Shown: positions 25,233 to 33,770, numbered from the stretch's first letter. The stretch: DNA of 64,000 bases from VAZQ01 sp963753575 (GCA_963753575.1 CAVWCR010000003.1:1612001-1676000), one strand, 5' to 3'. Program-made: numbers and translations. The notes: generated by a model from the sequence alone, not told the origin.

Positions 25233-25449
25233 TGTTGCGAATTGGAAACAGTGGATCGGACCGATTTCGGGGGGTTTGAAACCCTTTTGCGAGTTTTCCC
25301 CCGAAAATACCCGCTCCCGGCCCAGAACTCCGCAGAATTGGCCATTAACGAGTTTGGCGTAGACTTGCGGATGAAGCAGCCGGTGCGCATAATACATATG
25401 CAATTCCTGCGATAGGTCGGGGGCGCCGACCGGCAGAGGATTAAGGACG

Positions 25450-26133
25450 ATGAAGAGACTGTTGCTTGGGGGCGTTGCTGCGGCCGCGCTTTCAACGGCC
25501 GCCTTGGCGACCGACATAGCACCTGTCTTCGAGGTTCTGCCTCCCGCCGAGGCTACCCCGTACAATTGGACGGGGTACTACGGCCGTCTCAACACGCTTA
25601 CGCCCGCCGATACGCTGATGCTCGGCTCTCCTATCGGCGGAGCGGCGGCCGACAGTTTCATCGGCAGCGCCCAGTTTGGCTACAATTACCAGAAGGGCCC
25701 CTTCGTCCTCGGAATCGAAAGTGATGTGAAACGCCGCGGTACCGACTTTGCGGGCGCGGGCGGGGTCGACCTATCCAACTTCCGCGGCGAGCATGGCTGG
25801 ATCGGGACGTTGCGCCCGCGCGCCGGCGTCGCCGCGGACAACTGGCTGCTCTATGGTACCGGCGGGCTCACCTACAGCGGGACCGAGGGTGACGCGCGCC
25901 CAGGCCTCACGCCTGCCCCTCGCACCGGCTGGACCGTGGGCGGCGGCGTCGAATATTCCAGCGGCAAGCAGTGGTCGCTCGGCCTCGAATACCTCTATGC
26001 CGACTTCGGCAAGTCGGCCCAAGGCCAGTCGAGCTCGGCATTCTCGACCGGCGGTACGCCGCCTGAGGATCACAATCAGATCGTGCGCGGCCGGCTGAAC
26101 TACCAATTCGGCTGGGACGGCGTCCCGAAGTAA
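25450..26133 (+). CDS. Outer-membrane beta-barrel (Omp25/OmpA-like) protein
   Basis: 227 residues with a signal peptide MKRLLLGGVAAAALSTAALA. The body shows alternating strands typical of alphaproteobacterial Omp25/31-type eight-strand barrels: FIGSAQFGYNYQKGPFVLGI, GWIGTLRPRAGVAADNWLLY, GWTVGGGVEYSSGKQWSLGL and EYLYADFG, closing with the aromatic end VRGRLNYQFGWD. It is a structural or immunogenic surface protein by analogy. The 217-bp upstream region shows no clear operator. Confidence 0.88.
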   Translation: MKRLLLGGVAAAALSTAALATDIAPVFEVLPPAEATPYNWTGYYGRLNTLTPADTLMLGSPIGGAAADSFIGSAQFGYNYQKGPFVLGIESDVKRRGTDFAGAGGVDLSNFRGEHGWIGTLRPRAGVAADNWLLYGTGGLTYSGTEGDARPGLTPAPRTGWTVGGGVEYSSGKQWSLGLEYLYADFGKSAQGQSSSAFSTGGTPPEDHNQIVRGRLNYQFGWDGVPK

Positions 26134-26196
26134 TCAACGAGACCCGTTGCCCGTTCGCCGCGCCCTGTTGCGGGGCCTCTTTGCTTTGGCCAGCGC

Positions 26197-26219
26197 GCCC
26201 CGCTTCCGAAGTTCGTGAT
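26197..26219 (+). repeat. Fragment of the bimodular repeat (module 1 left arm only)
   Basis: gccccgcttccgaagttcgt, continuing gat, is identical to the left arm of copy A at 2894-2916. The complementary arm is missing; the amidohydrolase remnant begins some 65 bases further on. Confidence 0.7.
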
Positions 26220-26283
26220 GGGCGACGACCGCACGGCGCGCTGCCACGTGCGCAACCTGCTCCGCAATCCGATCGTGCCGTAG

Positions 26284-26556
26284 GGCATCGGCCGGCTCGA
26301 CCACACGGTCGAACGCGTGCGCAAGCGTGCGCAGGCCAAACATCTGGCATCGCAATATCTGCGCCGGCTCTACTACAACCGCGTCAGCGAAAGCCCCGAG
26401 ATTCTCGCGAGCCTGATCCGGCCGGTGGGCGCCGCCCGCGTCTTGTCTGGTGCCGACTATCGCTCGCCCATGCGCCACCGGAACCCGCCGCGTTCATCCG
26501 GAACCTCGCAGACGTGTCGCCACATCCTCGGCAGCAAGGCCGTTCAAGATCTGGAT
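26284..26556 (+). pseudogene. ACMSD-type amidohydrolase, C-terminal remnant with frameshifts
   Basis: One frame (26284-26460) reads GRLDHTVERVRKRA, then YLRRLYYNRVSESPEILASL and VGAARVLSGADY, the tail of metal-dependent amidohydrolases related to aminocarboxymuconate-semialdehyde decarboxylase, ending at the (G/S)xDYPF site. It then continues in another frame (AHAPPEPAAFIRNLADVS) and returns to the first (HILGSKAVQDL, the usual last helix). A TAG at 26281 interrupts the front, and the N-terminal metal-binding half is gone. Confidence 0.65.
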
Positions 26557-26630
26557 CGGCACATTGTCGCAGCGCAACCGCATGGCCGCACGCTTGACTT
26601 TCAAGCGGCGCGCTGGCGTGGTGCGGCGCG

Positions 26631-26658
26631 TCACAAGCATTTGTGATCTGCTTCACAA
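26631..26658. promoter_or_regulatory. Overlapping CRP-like palindromes (three alternating half-sites)
   Basis: TCACAA-gcat-TTGTGA-tctgc-TTCACAA. The last two half-sites form a perfect TGTGA-N6-TCACA dyad (26642-26657), and the first two a second palindrome with a 4-base spacer. It lies directly in front of the membrane protein gene at 26670, so binding here would block rather than activate unless transcription starts further upstream. Confidence 0.5.
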
Positions 26659-26669
26659 ACCATCCAGCC

Positions 26670-27011
26670 ATGTTCAGGCGCATCCTCGGCGAGCTCGGAT
26701 CAAGCTTCATCGTCTGCCTCGGCGAGCGCGTGCTCGAGCGCGCCGTATTTCCAGGGCTGCACCTGGTCCCAGGGCGCATGATCGCATCGGACCCTGCGCG
26801 CGCGGACAGCATATCGGCGCTGATCGCGGAAGCGCTCGCGCTCATGGGAATGGTTTGGGTTTTCGTCGGAGCGCTCTATGTCATCGGCTGGCTTTATCGC
26901 CGGCCGCTGCGCTGGCAGGTGCCGCCGATCGTGACGATCCTGATCGTCGTGTTGATTTTCGCGGGCTCCTTCTCGCAGTGGTACACGCTGCCCACTCCGC
27001 CGCAGCCATGA
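26670..27011 (+). CDS. Two-span membrane protein of unknown function
   Basis: 113 residues from ATG 26670 (GTG 26643 is possible). The N-terminal amphipathic part is followed by two helices, ALALMGMVWVFVGALYVIGW and PPIVTILIVVLIFAGSFSQW, with a basic YRRPLRWQV loop between. No family recognised. No clear ribosome-binding site precedes either start, and a CRP-like double palindrome overlaps the region. Confidence 0.6.
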   Translation: MFRRILGELGSSFIVCLGERVLERAVFPGLHLVPGRMIASDPARADSISALIAEALALMGMVWVFVGALYVIGWLYRRPLRWQVPPIVTILIVVLIFAGSFSQWYTLPTPPQP

Positions 27012-27127
27012 GTACTGCGACGTTCGCCCGCGCCGAATAGGTCAACGGTACTTCTTCACTACGCCACATTCATCATTACAGTGGCGTTTGTCGGGAGGGC
27101 AACGCATCAAACGGCAGAGGAGGCTCT

Positions 27128-27319
27128 ATGGAACTCCGAACCAGCAGCACCCGAAATTCCGTGCAACTCCGGCCCGGAAATTCCTGTGCGCAATGCGGCG
27201 AGCCGATCTTTATACCGGAGTGGTCGGAATATCTGAGCCCGCAGCGCGTGCGCTACCTGTGGGAATGCGAAGCCTGCGGATACAAATTTGAAACGACCGT
27301 CGTGTTTCGCGGTACATGA
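27128..27319 (+). CDS. 63-residue zinc-ribbon protein
   Basis: GGAGG lies just before ATG 27128. Two CxxC knuckles, SCAQCGEPIF and WECEACGYKFE, about 25 residues apart, form a rubredoxin-like zinc ribbon, with YLSPQRVRYLW between. Small one-domain zinc ribbons of this kind are common in Bradyrhizobium-type genomes. Function unknown. Confidence 0.75.
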   Translation: MELRTSSTRNSVQLRPGNSCAQCGEPIFIPEWSEYLSPQRVRYLWECEACGYKFETTVVFRGT

Positions 27320-27459
27320 CCGATAACTGGTCCTGAACGAAACCAGTCCCTGAACGCAGCGCGGCCGGCAGGCACAGCGCCCAAACGTGCGCGGATCGAC
27401 AGGCGACGGCGGGTATGGTGGGATATCGCGTGTCAGCTCTAACGCGCGAGCAGTCCCTT

Positions 27460-27894
27460 ATGGTCCCTCACAAACAAGTGATCAAGGCAGGCGTGCCGGA
27501 AACCGGCGGACCGTTCAATTTGTGTGTCCGGTACGGCAACCAGATCTACATTTCAGGCCTGCCGCCGTTCGACGAGGATTACGCCGCCAAGCTGCGCGAC
27601 GCGCGCGCCAAGGGCGCCCCGCTGCCGCCGTTTCCGGACATCCCGTTCGAGCGGCAGGTGCGCATCGTGATGGACCACATGAAGATGCTCGTCGAAGCGG
27701 CGGGCTCCAACATGGACTGCCTGCTCAAGGTGATCGTCTGGCTCAAGGACCAGCGCCAGCAGGAGGAATTCGACCACATCTACCGCAGCTATTTCAGCAG
27801 CACGGACGCGCTGCCCGCACGCACCCGCATGCAGGCCGGCCGCACGCCGCTCGACTGCGGCCTCGAAGTCGAGGCGATCGGCTACGTGCCGTAA
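27460..27894 (+). CDS. RidA/YjgF-family protein
   Basis: 144 residues from ATG 27460 (the frame extends to 27415). The trimeric RidA fold is seen in VRYGNQIYISGLPPF, VRIVMDHMKMLVEAAGSNMD, CLLKVIVWLKDQ and the final ARTRMQAGRTPLDCGLEVEA. An insert (DARAKGAPLPPFPDIP) lengthens it over RidA itself. The catalytic Arg of RidA falls in LPARTR. Enamine/imine deaminase activity is typical of the archetype but unproven for this subfamily. Ends 86 bases before the peroxidase gene. Confidence 0.88.
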   Translation: MVPHKQVIKAGVPETGGPFNLCVRYGNQIYISGLPPFDEDYAAKLRDARAKGAPLPPFPDIPFERQVRIVMDHMKMLVEAAGSNMDCLLKVIVWLKDQRQQEEFDHIYRSYFSSTDALPARTRMQAGRTPLDCGLEVEAIGYVP

Positions 27895-27980
27895 CACCCT
27901 GCATCTCGTTCGGGCTCACTCGCGTATTTCCGGCTGCTAAGATCAGCTATAGTCCGCCGAAACTCACGCGAGGCATACCC

Positions 27981-28556
27981 ATGGTCAGCGATCGCAGGCA
28001 GTTTCTCGCCGCCCTCACCGCCGCCCTTGCGGCGCCCACCGCGGCACTTGCACAATCGCCGGCGATGAGCCGGATCACCGCCTATGCGTTCACATTTCCC
28101 GCCCTCGACGGCGGTGACATCCGCCTCGCCGAGTACACCGGCAAGCCGCTCCTCGTCGTCAACACGGCGTCGCAATGCGGCTACACTCCGCAATTCGCCG
28201 GCCTGCAGCAGCTTTACGCGCGCTTCCACGAGAAGGGCCTCGAGATCATCGGCGTGCCGTCGAACGACTTCGGTGGCCAGGAGCCGGGTACGCCGGTCGA
28301 GATCATGAAGACCGCGCATGAGGAATACGGCGTGCGCTTTCCGCTCGCCGCCAAAATCGAGGTGCGCGGCGCCAATCCGCATCCGTTCTACAAATGGGCC
28401 GCCGCCCAGAGCCCGCTCGAAGTGCCGCGCTGGAACTTTCACAAATATCTGATCGGACGCGACGGGCAGATCGCGGCCGTCTTCCCCACCGCCATCGAGC
28501 CGCTGGACGCCCGCCTCATCAACGCGGTCGCCAAAGAGCTTGCCCGCGCCGAATAA
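27981..28556 (+). CDS. Exported glutathione peroxidase (thioredoxin-type)
   Basis: 191 residues. The front, SDRRQFLAALTAALAAPTAA, is a possible Tat signal followed by LAQ. The GPx core has the peroxidatic Cys66 in NTASQCGYTPQFAGL, Gln in VPSNDFGGQEPG, Trp and Asn in PRWNFHKYLIGRDG, so the catalytic tetrad is complete; a Cys replaces selenocysteine. The middle resolving Cys of many bacterial GPx proteins is not in its usual place. It reduces hydroperoxides, here presumably in the periplasm. Confidence 0.92.
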   Translation: MVSDRRQFLAALTAALAAPTAALAQSPAMSRITAYAFTFPALDGGDIRLAEYTGKPLLVVNTASQCGYTPQFAGLQQLYARFHEKGLEIIGVPSNDFGGQEPGTPVEIMKTAHEEYGVRFPLAAKIEVRGANPHPFYKWAAAQSPLEVPRWNFHKYLIGRDGQIAAVFPTAIEPLDARLINAVAKELARAE

Positions 28557-28672
28557 TTTGCGTTTCGGTGCGTTGACGACCTCCCGCCGAAGCCGGCTGG
28601 GACGAGATGGCCGCCGGGTTCAAGAAATACAAAGTGCTCTGATCCCTGCGCCTTTGCGGCGCACAAGAGAGA

Positions 28673-28703
28673 GCGCGGCGCGCACCAAGGCGCCGCGCTT
28701 TTT
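28673..28703 (+). terminator. Rho-independent terminator after the glutathione peroxidase gene
   Basis: Arms gcgcggcg (28673-28680) and cgccgcgc (28691-28698) enclose a ten-base loop and are followed by tttttcg. It lies 117 bases after the peroxidase stop and 170 before the DUF2189 gene. The rest of the 316-base gap holds no gene. Confidence 0.7.
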
Positions 28704-28872
28704 CGTTTGTGCAATGCACCGCGCGCGGTGTCGCGGCTGCCGTGGCCTGCCTCGACAGCGAGGCCGCAAGAGCCTATGATTTTCGTAACGGGCGCGCTTG
28801 ACGTGAACCCGTCGACCCGAGCACTCACGCAACGTCGTGCCCCTTTGAACCGACAAGTTCAGGAGGAGAGCC

Positions 28873-29769
28873 ATGACGTATCAAGGAGCCGTCGGCTCGG
28901 CCGACGCAACGCATCACTTGCCGCGCGTGCGGGCGATCTGGCCTCGCGATCTCATTGATGCGCTGGCCAAAGGCCTCGACGATTTCCGGGCGATGCCCAC
29001 CCATGTGGTCTTTCTCAGCCTGATCTATCCGATCGCCGGCCTGATCATCGCGGAGCTGACCTTCGGCCAGGGGCTGTTCCAGTTGATCTATCCGATCGCG
29101 TCGGGCTTTGCGCTCGTCGGCCCGTTTGCGGCGGTGGGTGTCTATGAGCTCAGCCGGCGGCGCGAGCGCGGCCTCGACACCGCCTGGAGCCACGCCTTCG
29201 ATGTCCTGCAGGCGAACTCGTTTCGCGCGATTCTGGCGCTCGGGCTGATCCTGTTCGCGATCTTCGCGGTGTGGCTCGCGGTGGCGCACGCCATCTACGT
29301 GGCCAATATGGGCTACGCCCCGCCGAAATCGCTCGGCGATTTCGTGCAGCAGGTGCTCAACACCGACGCCGGCCACCGCCTGATCCTGATCGGCAATGGC
29401 GTCGGCTTCCTGTTTGCGCTCGCGGCCTTCAGCATCAGCGTGGTGGCGTTCCCGTTGCTGCTCGACCGCAACATCAGCGCGACCGCAGCCGCCGCCACCT
29501 CGATCAAGGCGGTGCTGCGCAACCCGCTGACGATGGCGCTGTGGGGCCTGATCGTCGCCGTCGTACTGCTGGTCGCATCGCTGCCGCTGTTCATCGGGCT
29601 CGCGGTCGCGATCCCGGTGCTCGGCCATGCGACGTGGCACCTCTACCGCAAGGTCGTGGTGGCGGACCTGCCGCCGCGCGAAGTGCATCCCAAGCCGCCG
29701 CAGGGACGACGCTATGCGGCGGATTTCCCCGCGGTGCTGTTCCCGGTCTCCGACAAGACCGAGCACTAG
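28873..29769 (+). CDS. DUF2189 multi-span inner-membrane protein
   Basis: 298 residues; AGGAGGAG precedes ATG 28873. Six hydrophobic segments are visible, including HVVFLSLIYPIAGLIIAELT, LIYPIASGFALVGPFAAVGV, AILALGLILFAIFAVWLAVA and LWGLIVAVVLLVASLPLFIG. The block GPFAAVGVYELSRRRERG and the end LGHATWHLYRKVV are typical of DUF2189, often annotated as a cytochrome c oxidase subunit I-like family without evidence of haem binding. Monocistronic, convergent with the gene at 29773. Confidence 0.88.
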   Translation: MTYQGAVGSADATHHLPRVRAIWPRDLIDALAKGLDDFRAMPTHVVFLSLIYPIAGLIIAELTFGQGLFQLIYPIASGFALVGPFAAVGVYELSRRRERGLDTAWSHAFDVLQANSFRAILALGLILFAIFAVWLAVAHAIYVANMGYAPPKSLGDFVQQVLNTDAGHRLILIGNGVGFLFALAAFSISVVAFPLLLDRNISATAAAATSIKAVLRNPLTMALWGLIVAVVLLVASLPLFIGLAVAIPVLGHATWHLYRKVVVADLPPREVHPKPPQGRRYAADFPAVLFPVSDKTEH

Positions 29770-29772
29770 CCG

Positions 29773-30477
29773 TTATGCAATGAGCTTGTGAAAGCGCGGT
29801 CGCCGCTGCGAAGGCGGCGGGCGCGCGGTTCGGCCCTGCGCCGGCCATCGGGGCCGTGGCGTTCGACGCGCGCTCCACTGATTCATCGAAGGTTTTTGGT
29901 TTCGTTTTGCAAAGAATCCGCGGCGGGGTCTACGACTCGCCGCGAGCGCGCGTTCTTTTAGCTTACCGGCACGCGGCGCAGCCGCGGCAGCACGTGCGCC
30001 CGCTAATCGATCAAGGGCTTTTGGTTTCGTTTTGTCAAAAAGCTGCGACACCGCCGCGCTCGCGGGCTCCGGCGCGGCGTCGAAGCGGCGGATCGCGCGC
30101 TTGCGGCGTGCGAGCGCGCGGCGCTCGTAGCGGGCGAGGTTGGCCATTCGCTTGATGACGTCGCCGCCATTGAAGGGACGCGCATCGAGCGCACGCACGT
30201 AGAGATCGCGCCGCGCCTGCCGCACCCGCATGACCTCGACCTGCGCCAGCGCAATCTCGCCGGCGCGCGCACGCCGCGCGGCATCCGCGCCCTCGCCCGC
30301 TATCGCCTGCGCGAGCGTCGCAATCACCTGCGCGAGCTTCCGATCAAATCGCGCCGAGCGCGTCAGGCCATGACGGCGGGCGTTGCGGGCCGAGCGCGCC
30401 CTGCCCTGCGCGGTCCGCGGCCCGGTGCATTTGCGCGCATTGCGCCGGTTGGCCCGCCATTTCGCCGCGCTGGTCAC
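29773..30477 (-). CDS. Basic hypothetical protein of the 'NRRNARKCTGPRT' type
   Basis: 234 residues. The GTG start at 30477 overlaps the TGA of the gene upstream (GTGA), which decides the start. The conserved N-terminal half reads RRNARKCTGPRTAQGRARSA, RNARRHGL, followed by a long helix with EIALAQVEVMRVRQARRDLY. This family is common in Bradyrhizobium-like genomes, often in several copies. The C-terminal third is low-complexity Arg/Ala sequence holding two copies of an 'AKRNQKP' type motif, so the true domain ends near residue 145. Confidence 0.65.
   Translation of the reverse strand: MTSAAKWRANRRNARKCTGPRTAQGRARSARNARRHGLTRSARFDRKLAQVIATLAQAIAGEGADAARRARAGEIALAQVEVMRVRQARRDLYVRALDARPFNGGDVIKRMANLARYERRALARRKRAIRRFDAAPEPASAAVSQLFDKTKPKALDRLAGARAAAAAPRAGKLKERALAASRRPRRGFFAKRNQKPSMNQWSARRTPRPRWPAQGRTARPPPSQRRPRFHKLIA
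29880..30041. repeat. Direct repeat pair in the tail of the hypothetical gene
   Basis: gattcatcgaaggtttttgg, then tttcgttttgcaaagaa, at 29880-29916 recurs as aatcgatcaagggcttttgg, then tttcgttttgtcaaaaa, at 30005-30041, about 125 bases apart. The two copies are read as RNQKPSMN and KTKPKALDR on the minus strand. Confidence 0.7.
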
Positions 30478-31043
30478 GCCCGCCCGGCCGCCGGCGCAAT
30501 GACCTCGAATTCGGCATCCTCGGGCTCGTCCATGGCGCGCCGCAGCCTGGCCGCCACGCCCGCGCGCCGCAGCTCGATCTCGCGCAGGCTCGCGTCGCGT
30601 TGCGCCGCCGCATTCGCCGCCATGCGCGCGATGCGCTCGATGTCGTCGAGCCGCTCCGAGAGCGTCAGCGCCATCGCGGCATCGAGCGTGAAGCCGGCCC
30701 TCTCCAGCGCCGCGTTGACGGTCTCCGCCGCCGCCTCGTCGCCGGCCGACCAGCGCTCGGCGACCGCGACATGGTTGCCGCCGACCGTGATATGCGAGAG
30801 CACGCGCGTGAGCCCCTCGTGCGCGCACACGCGCATCAGCTGCGCCTTGAGCCGGCGCAGGCGGATCGCCTCCCAGGTGAGCTCAGCGACCTCGCGCACC
30901 CAGATTTCCTCGACCACGTCGGCAGGCTGCACGCTCGCCCGCAGGCGCGCGCAAAGATCGTCGTAGCCGGCGCCGCTTTCGGTTCCGATCATCACCGCCG
31001 GCTCGAGCGCCGGCGCGCCGGTCATCGTCGCCAGATCATGCAT
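30474..31043 (-). CDS. Hypothetical helical protein paired with the gene at 29773
   Basis: 189 residues, mostly helical and without membrane spans: MTGAPALEPAVMIGTESGAG at the front, PADVVEEIWVREVAELTWEA, then IRLRRLKAQLMRV and a Glu/Arg-rich end RRAMDEPEDAEFEV. It overlaps its downstream neighbour by four bases, so the two are translated together. The pair recurs in related genomes by my recollection; no function is known. Confidence 0.68.
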   Translation of the reverse strand: MHDLATMTGAPALEPAVMIGTESGAGYDDLCARLRASVQPADVVEEIWVREVAELTWEAIRLRRLKAQLMRVCAHEGLTRVLSHITVGGNHVAVAERWSAGDEAAAETVNAALERAGFTLDAAMALTLSERLDDIERIARMAANAAAQRDASLREIELRRAGVAARLRRAMDEPEDAEFEVIAPAAGRA

Positions 31044-31290
31044 GACTCCGTCTCCTATAATACACCATCAGTTACATTATCCCGTTCGCGCACCGCGATA
31101 TCAACAGGATACGCAGCGCCCGCCTCGGAACTATTCACCAGACGTAAATTACCGGATGTTTACCGCAAGTCAATAGCGATTTGGCGATTGTGCATTTCGC
31201 AAAAATTTCCGCCCGCGGTTGACCCAAGCCTCCGCACCGTCCCTTGCATGGTAGGCGGGCGCGCCCGGCATACTTGCCCCCTTTACACCT

Positions 31291-31314
31291 CGTTGTATCT
31301 GTATGAATATATCG
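31291..31314 (+). promoter_or_regulatory. Possible molybdenum-responsive (ModE/Mop-type) operator
   Basis: CGTTGTAT-N8-ATATATCG is an imperfect dyad (six of eight positions) resembling the alphaproteobacterial Mo-box CGxTATAT...ATATxxCG. It ends 19 bases before the modA start codon, as expected for repression when molybdate is plentiful. Inferred by eye. Confidence 0.4.
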
Positions 31315-31333
31315 AACAGAACAGGGGCGCGCG

Positions 31334-32146
31334 ATGACTGTCAGGCTTCTCACGATTTTTTGTCGTCTGCGCCTCGGCGCGATCGCCGCGGCCATCGTCG
31401 CAACTGCCATCGTGGCGCTCAGCCTCGCCGGCCCCGTGCGCGCGCAGACCGGGAACATCCTTGTGTTCGGCGCCGCGAGCCTCAAGACCGCGCTCGACCA
31501 GGCCAACGCGCAGTACCTGCGCCAGGCCAACAAGAGGGTTGTCGTGTCCTATGCGGCAAGCTCGGCGCTCGCTCGGCAGATCGAGGCCGGCGCGCCGGCC
31601 GATATCTTCATCTCCGCCGATCTCGACTGGATGAACTATCTGGCGCAGCGCAAGCTGATCAAGCCCGCCACGCGCTCCAATTTTCTCGGCAACAAGCTCG
31701 TGCTCATCGCCGCCACCGACAGCAGGCTGACACTGACCATCGGACCCGACTTTCCGCTCGCGCAGGCGCTCGGCAATGGCCGGCTGGCGATGGCCAATCC
31801 GGCCGCCGTTCCGGCCGGCAAGTATGGCAAGGCGGCGCTGGAGGCGCTCGGAGTGTGGCCATCGGTTGCCGACAAGATCGCGCCCGCGTTGGACGTGCGC
31901 GCCGCGCTCGCGCTGGTCTCACGCGGCGAAGCGCCGCTCGGCATTGTCTATCAGACCGATGCGGTTGCCGACAAAGCGGTCAAGGTGGTCGCGGTGTTCC
32001 CGCCCGGCACGCATCCACCGATCATCTATCCGATGGCGGTGACCGCAGCCTCCGCGCATCCGGGCACGGCCGCCTATGTCAGCTTCCTGAAATCGGAGAG
32101 CGCCAAGCCGATCTTCGAGCGGCAGGGCTTCGTGCGGCTGCCGTAA
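31334..32146 (+). CDS. modA: Molybdate ABC transporter substrate-binding protein
   Basis: 270 residues with a signal peptide ending SLAGPVRAQ. ModA features: ILVFGAASLKTALDQA, VVSYAASSALARQIEAGAPA with the oxyanion-binding Ser pair, DIFISADLDWMNYL, then GKYGKAALEALG, VRAALALVSRGEAPLGIVYQ, TDA and PGTAAYVSFLKSE. It binds molybdate or tungstate in the periplasm. No modB or modC follows, so the permease and ATPase must be elsewhere. Two ModA-like tails survive as remnants at 33771 and 52053. Confidence 0.93.
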   Translation: MTVRLLTIFCRLRLGAIAAAIVATAIVALSLAGPVRAQTGNILVFGAASLKTALDQANAQYLRQANKRVVVSYAASSALARQIEAGAPADIFISADLDWMNYLAQRKLIKPATRSNFLGNKLVLIAATDSRLTLTIGPDFPLAQALGNGRLAMANPAAVPAGKYGKAALEALGVWPSVADKIAPALDVRAALALVSRGEAPLGIVYQTDAVADKAVKVVAVFPPGTHPPIIYPMAVTAASAHPGTAAYVSFLKSESAKPIFERQGFVRLP

Positions 32147-32402
32147 GGATGCGCGCCGCATAGGAACGCACGCCGGCCATGCCGACCGCCTGAGACACGT
32201 CGGCTCAGGGTCGGAACCGCTGAAACTCGGAACTGAACGGAACGAGGTTCGCATACTCCCCCCGCGTGCGGGCCCGTCGCGGCGCCGCAGCGAAGCGACG
32301 CGAGAACCATCCCATGCTTGTGGCGTGGTGCTATGCTCGATGCTCGTGATTCGCTCCATCAGTTCGCCGTGGGCGCCAAGGTAACGCAGGGAGATCGGGT
32401 AG

Positions 32403-33290
32403 GTGGCGGATGAAACGAAGTCTGCGGTGCTGGAGCCCAGCACCGCAGCGGAAGCCGTACGCAAGGCCGAAGCCCCGGGGGTGCAAAGCGCGGCGTCGGC
32501 GCCCGCCCGCAAGGGGTGGCGGATCCGCCGAAAGGCCGGATGGGCCGAGTTCATCGTCGATATCTGGATCACCAACTTCCACTGGGTCGAGTTCGGCCTC
32601 TACAAACACAGCCGCAACCAGGCCAAGTCGCGCCAGTTCACGTCCGACATGGACATCTTCTCAGAGGTGATCGAGCACGGCGAGCGCACCCGGCTCCTGG
32701 GCTACCGCAATGACCTCTGGCGCAAGAATACGGGTATGGACCGGCGGCTCGTGCTGAAGCTCTTCAACGAGACGCTCAACTGGCGAGCTTCCATGGATCT
32801 GATGATCGGGCGCAGCCTGCAGCTGACGCTGGGCGCACGCGGGCTGCCGGTCACGGCGTTCTCGATCAATGTCGGCGAGCACGATGACCTGGTCTACCTG
32901 GAGCGGTCGGCCAACAAGTGGCCTCTTGCGCCGGAGCACTTCTCGTTCTTCCTGCTGGACGACGGCCGGCCCCAGTTTTACCGGCTCGAGCGCGACGTGA
33001 TCGACCTGGGCGGCGACTACACGCTGTTCAGTCACCGCAACGAGGTCGTGGGCCGGCTCGACGGCAAGGTGTTCACGCTCGGCGGCAAGTGGCGCGGACG
33101 CGTGCATCCGGACCACGCCAACCCGCGCCTTCTGGCCGTGCTGCAACTGTTCTGCGGCATGCTGATCTTCAACGGCAGCTGCCGCCGGCACGTGCGGCGG
33201 ATCGCTCGCGACGTCCTCGCCGGCCGCTACGAACCCAAGATCGAGAAGCAGGAGGCCGACCTCTACAGGAACCCGCGGCACGCGCGGTAG
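32403..33290 (+). CDS. Hypothetical protein with a possible LURP-one/tubby-like domain
   Basis: 295 residues. The GTG at 32403 has GGGAG upstream. A disordered Ala/Glu-rich start (1-40) precedes a conserved domain with WITNFHWVEFGLYKHSRNQA and MDRRLVLKLFNETLNWRASM. In the second half FYRLERDVIDLGGDYTLFSH, NEVVGRLDGKVFTLGGKWRG resembles the beta strands of LURP-one proteins, which is only inference. The C-terminal helix LFCGMLIFNGSCRRHVRRIA is partly hydrophobic. No operon partner. Confidence 0.65.
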   Translation: MADETKSAVLEPSTAAEAVRKAEAPGVQSAASAPARKGWRIRRKAGWAEFIVDIWITNFHWVEFGLYKHSRNQAKSRQFTSDMDIFSEVIEHGERTRLLGYRNDLWRKNTGMDRRLVLKLFNETLNWRASMDLMIGRSLQLTLGARGLPVTAFSINVGEHDDLVYLERSANKWPLAPEHFSFFLLDDGRPQFYRLERDVIDLGGDYTLFSHRNEVVGRLDGKVFTLGGKWRGRVHPDHANPRLLAVLQLFCGMLIFNGSCRRHVRRIARDVLAGRYEPKIEKQEADLYRNPRHAR

Positions 33291-33770
33291 TTGGCCACCC
33301 GGCATCCTGTGTGAAGCTGGCCCCGAGCGCTTCGTTGGCGGCGCTGGCACGCATCGCTGACAGCGGAAATTCCCTTGTCCGGTCACAGGTGTTCCCAAAA
33401 CCCTCATGGACAGCCCCGAAAAGATCGAATCCGATCAAGGGGGGGCCGAGCGCCGTATTGCGCGTTCTAAAAGCAGTGAAAACCAGAACACCAACGGCTA
33501 ACCAGACGCGCGGCCAAGTCTCATCGCGAGTACATCGCTTCCGGTCTGGCCCCAACACCGGAAGCCTCGCCGTGTCGCAGCAAAACGTCGGTCAGGGCCA
33601 CAGCACAATTGGAGACCTGAGCAGGTGCAGCAAAATCCTTACTCGCTCACGTCGTCGGCGCGCACGAGTACGCAGCGGCAACTCGAAGAGTGGGCATTGA
33701 GGGATTCGCGGAACGGGATTTATGGAATAGTCGCCAGCGGGGGCGCGCCTTGTGGCACGCCCCACGCGCC
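33291..33770. other. Gene-free stretch before the IS91-type scar
   Basis: 480 bases with no convincing gene in any frame. Codon bias is lost and stops are frequent, in keeping with decayed DNA beside the truncated binding-protein gene. Confidence 0.5.

Noticed and set aside
28580..28642. Short plus-strand frame ending WDEMAAGFKKYKVL as a gene remnant
   Set aside because: It looks like a protein tail but could not be matched to any family, and the region is only 20 codons long.
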